Shown here in pieces: positions 63,776-64,000 of a DNA stretch of 64,000 bases (positions within the stretch are counted from its first letter, which is position 1; each line of letters starts with the position of its first letter). The notes under the pieces are model-generated. The model saw only the letters and a list, made by a program, of their open reading frames with translations. It searched no databases and had not been told where the DNA came from. Source of the DNA: Scytonematopsis contorta HA4267-MV1 (GTDB lineage Bacteria > Cyanobacteriota > Cyanobacteriia > Cyanobacteriales > Nostocaceae); the NCBI GenBank assembly GCA_019359035.1, contig JAHHIC010000082.1:1-64000 (forward strand), given 5' to 3'. The translations under genes and the position numbers were made by a program.

Positions 63776-64000
63776 TATACAAACTCCAAAAATAGTGAGC
63801 ACCTAGAACAAGCCCTTGAGCAACTTGAGCGCGAGAGCGAGATTCGTCCCAAGCAGGGGTAGCTAGCATCAGTAAATCTCTAGAATGTTCAGTATCTAGT
63901 TTTTCATGAACAGCATAGTGAGATTGACTTCCAGGAGTAGTCCAACTACGATGCAGAAGAGTCTGAGCAATATTAGCACTAATTCCTATATACAAGTACT
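63753..64000 (-). CDS. Partial haem-oxygenase-like/iron-containing redox enzyme (C-terminal end)
   Basis: Only the last about 82 residues are inside the window; the frame is open to the edge, so the apparent TTG start is not real. The segment LDTEHSRDLLMLATPAW followed by QGLVLGAHYFWSLYNDLL resembles the last helices of HO-like diiron oxidases (a D-x-x-H metal pair). It overlaps the BtaA-like gene, indicating translational coupling. Confidence 0.6.
   Translation of the reverse strand, partial: YLYIGISANIAQTLLHRSWTTPGSQSHYAVHEKLDTEHSRDLLMLATPAWDESRSRAQVAQGLVLGAHYFWSLYNDLLPCF

Overview
The window is AT-rich cyanobacterial chromosome, most like a filamentous Nostocales-type genome. Evidence: carotenoid ketolase CrtO next to a CYP110-like P450, two secreted haemagglutinin-type TPS exoproteins, CHAT-TPR and caspase/WD40 signalling proteins, DUF1822, DUF3352, DUF2294 and Uma2 proteins, and heptameric short tandem repeats (CCCCACT, AATTCGC and ACAGTCA types) known from heterocystous genomes. 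The cyanobacterial octamer GCGATCGC was noticed only three times, so a species-level call is not possible.

Layout. 0.5-1.3 kb: LysM-GH19 glycoside hydrolase. 1.5-14.7 kb: a block of three caspase-like proteases, all on the minus strand. Two are tandem caspase/STAND/WD40 paralogues (one truncated) and one is a caspase fused to a lipase-like alpha/beta hydrolase, with a DUF2252 gene between them. 15-22.6 kb: PD-(D/E)XK proteins, a glutathionyl-hydroquinone-reductase-like GST, an ATP-grasp enzyme, a complete AvaI/BsoBI-family restriction-modification pair, a decayed histidine kinase and a Uma2 protein. A candidate small RNA lies at about 15.7 kb. 22.7-31.9 kb: TPS exoprotein divergent from a CHAT-TPR protein, a small LysM protein, and a sigma-like/DUF1822 pair closed by a strong terminator. 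32.2-36.8 kb: leuC-leuD and small housekeeping or hypothetical genes. 37-42.8 kb: PIN module, large TPS exoprotein, HigBA module and a remnant of a second TPS tail. 43.3-54.7 kb: P-type ATPase, DUF3352, DUF2294, a receiver with a substituted phospho-acceptor, a saccharopine-dehydrogenase-like protein, PD-(D/E)XK, LRAT-like and HNH proteins. 54.8-60.6 kb: crtO, P450 and a transketolase/phosphoketolase-like enzyme. 60.8-64 kb: Uma2, a small MITE-like element, then a minus-strand group of GNAT-like, BtaA-like and haem-oxygenase-like genes, the last running off the window.

The strongest functional groups are the caspase block (a plausible regulated cell-death or defence locus), the R-M system, the TPS/CHAT divergon, the TA modules on both sides of the large TPS gene, and the BtaA-like/HO-like cluster, which could be an uncharacterised small-molecule or lipid pathway. 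Gaps are filled with several palindromic or tandem repeat families. Some lie inside or against coding sequences and supply stop codons or extra residues.
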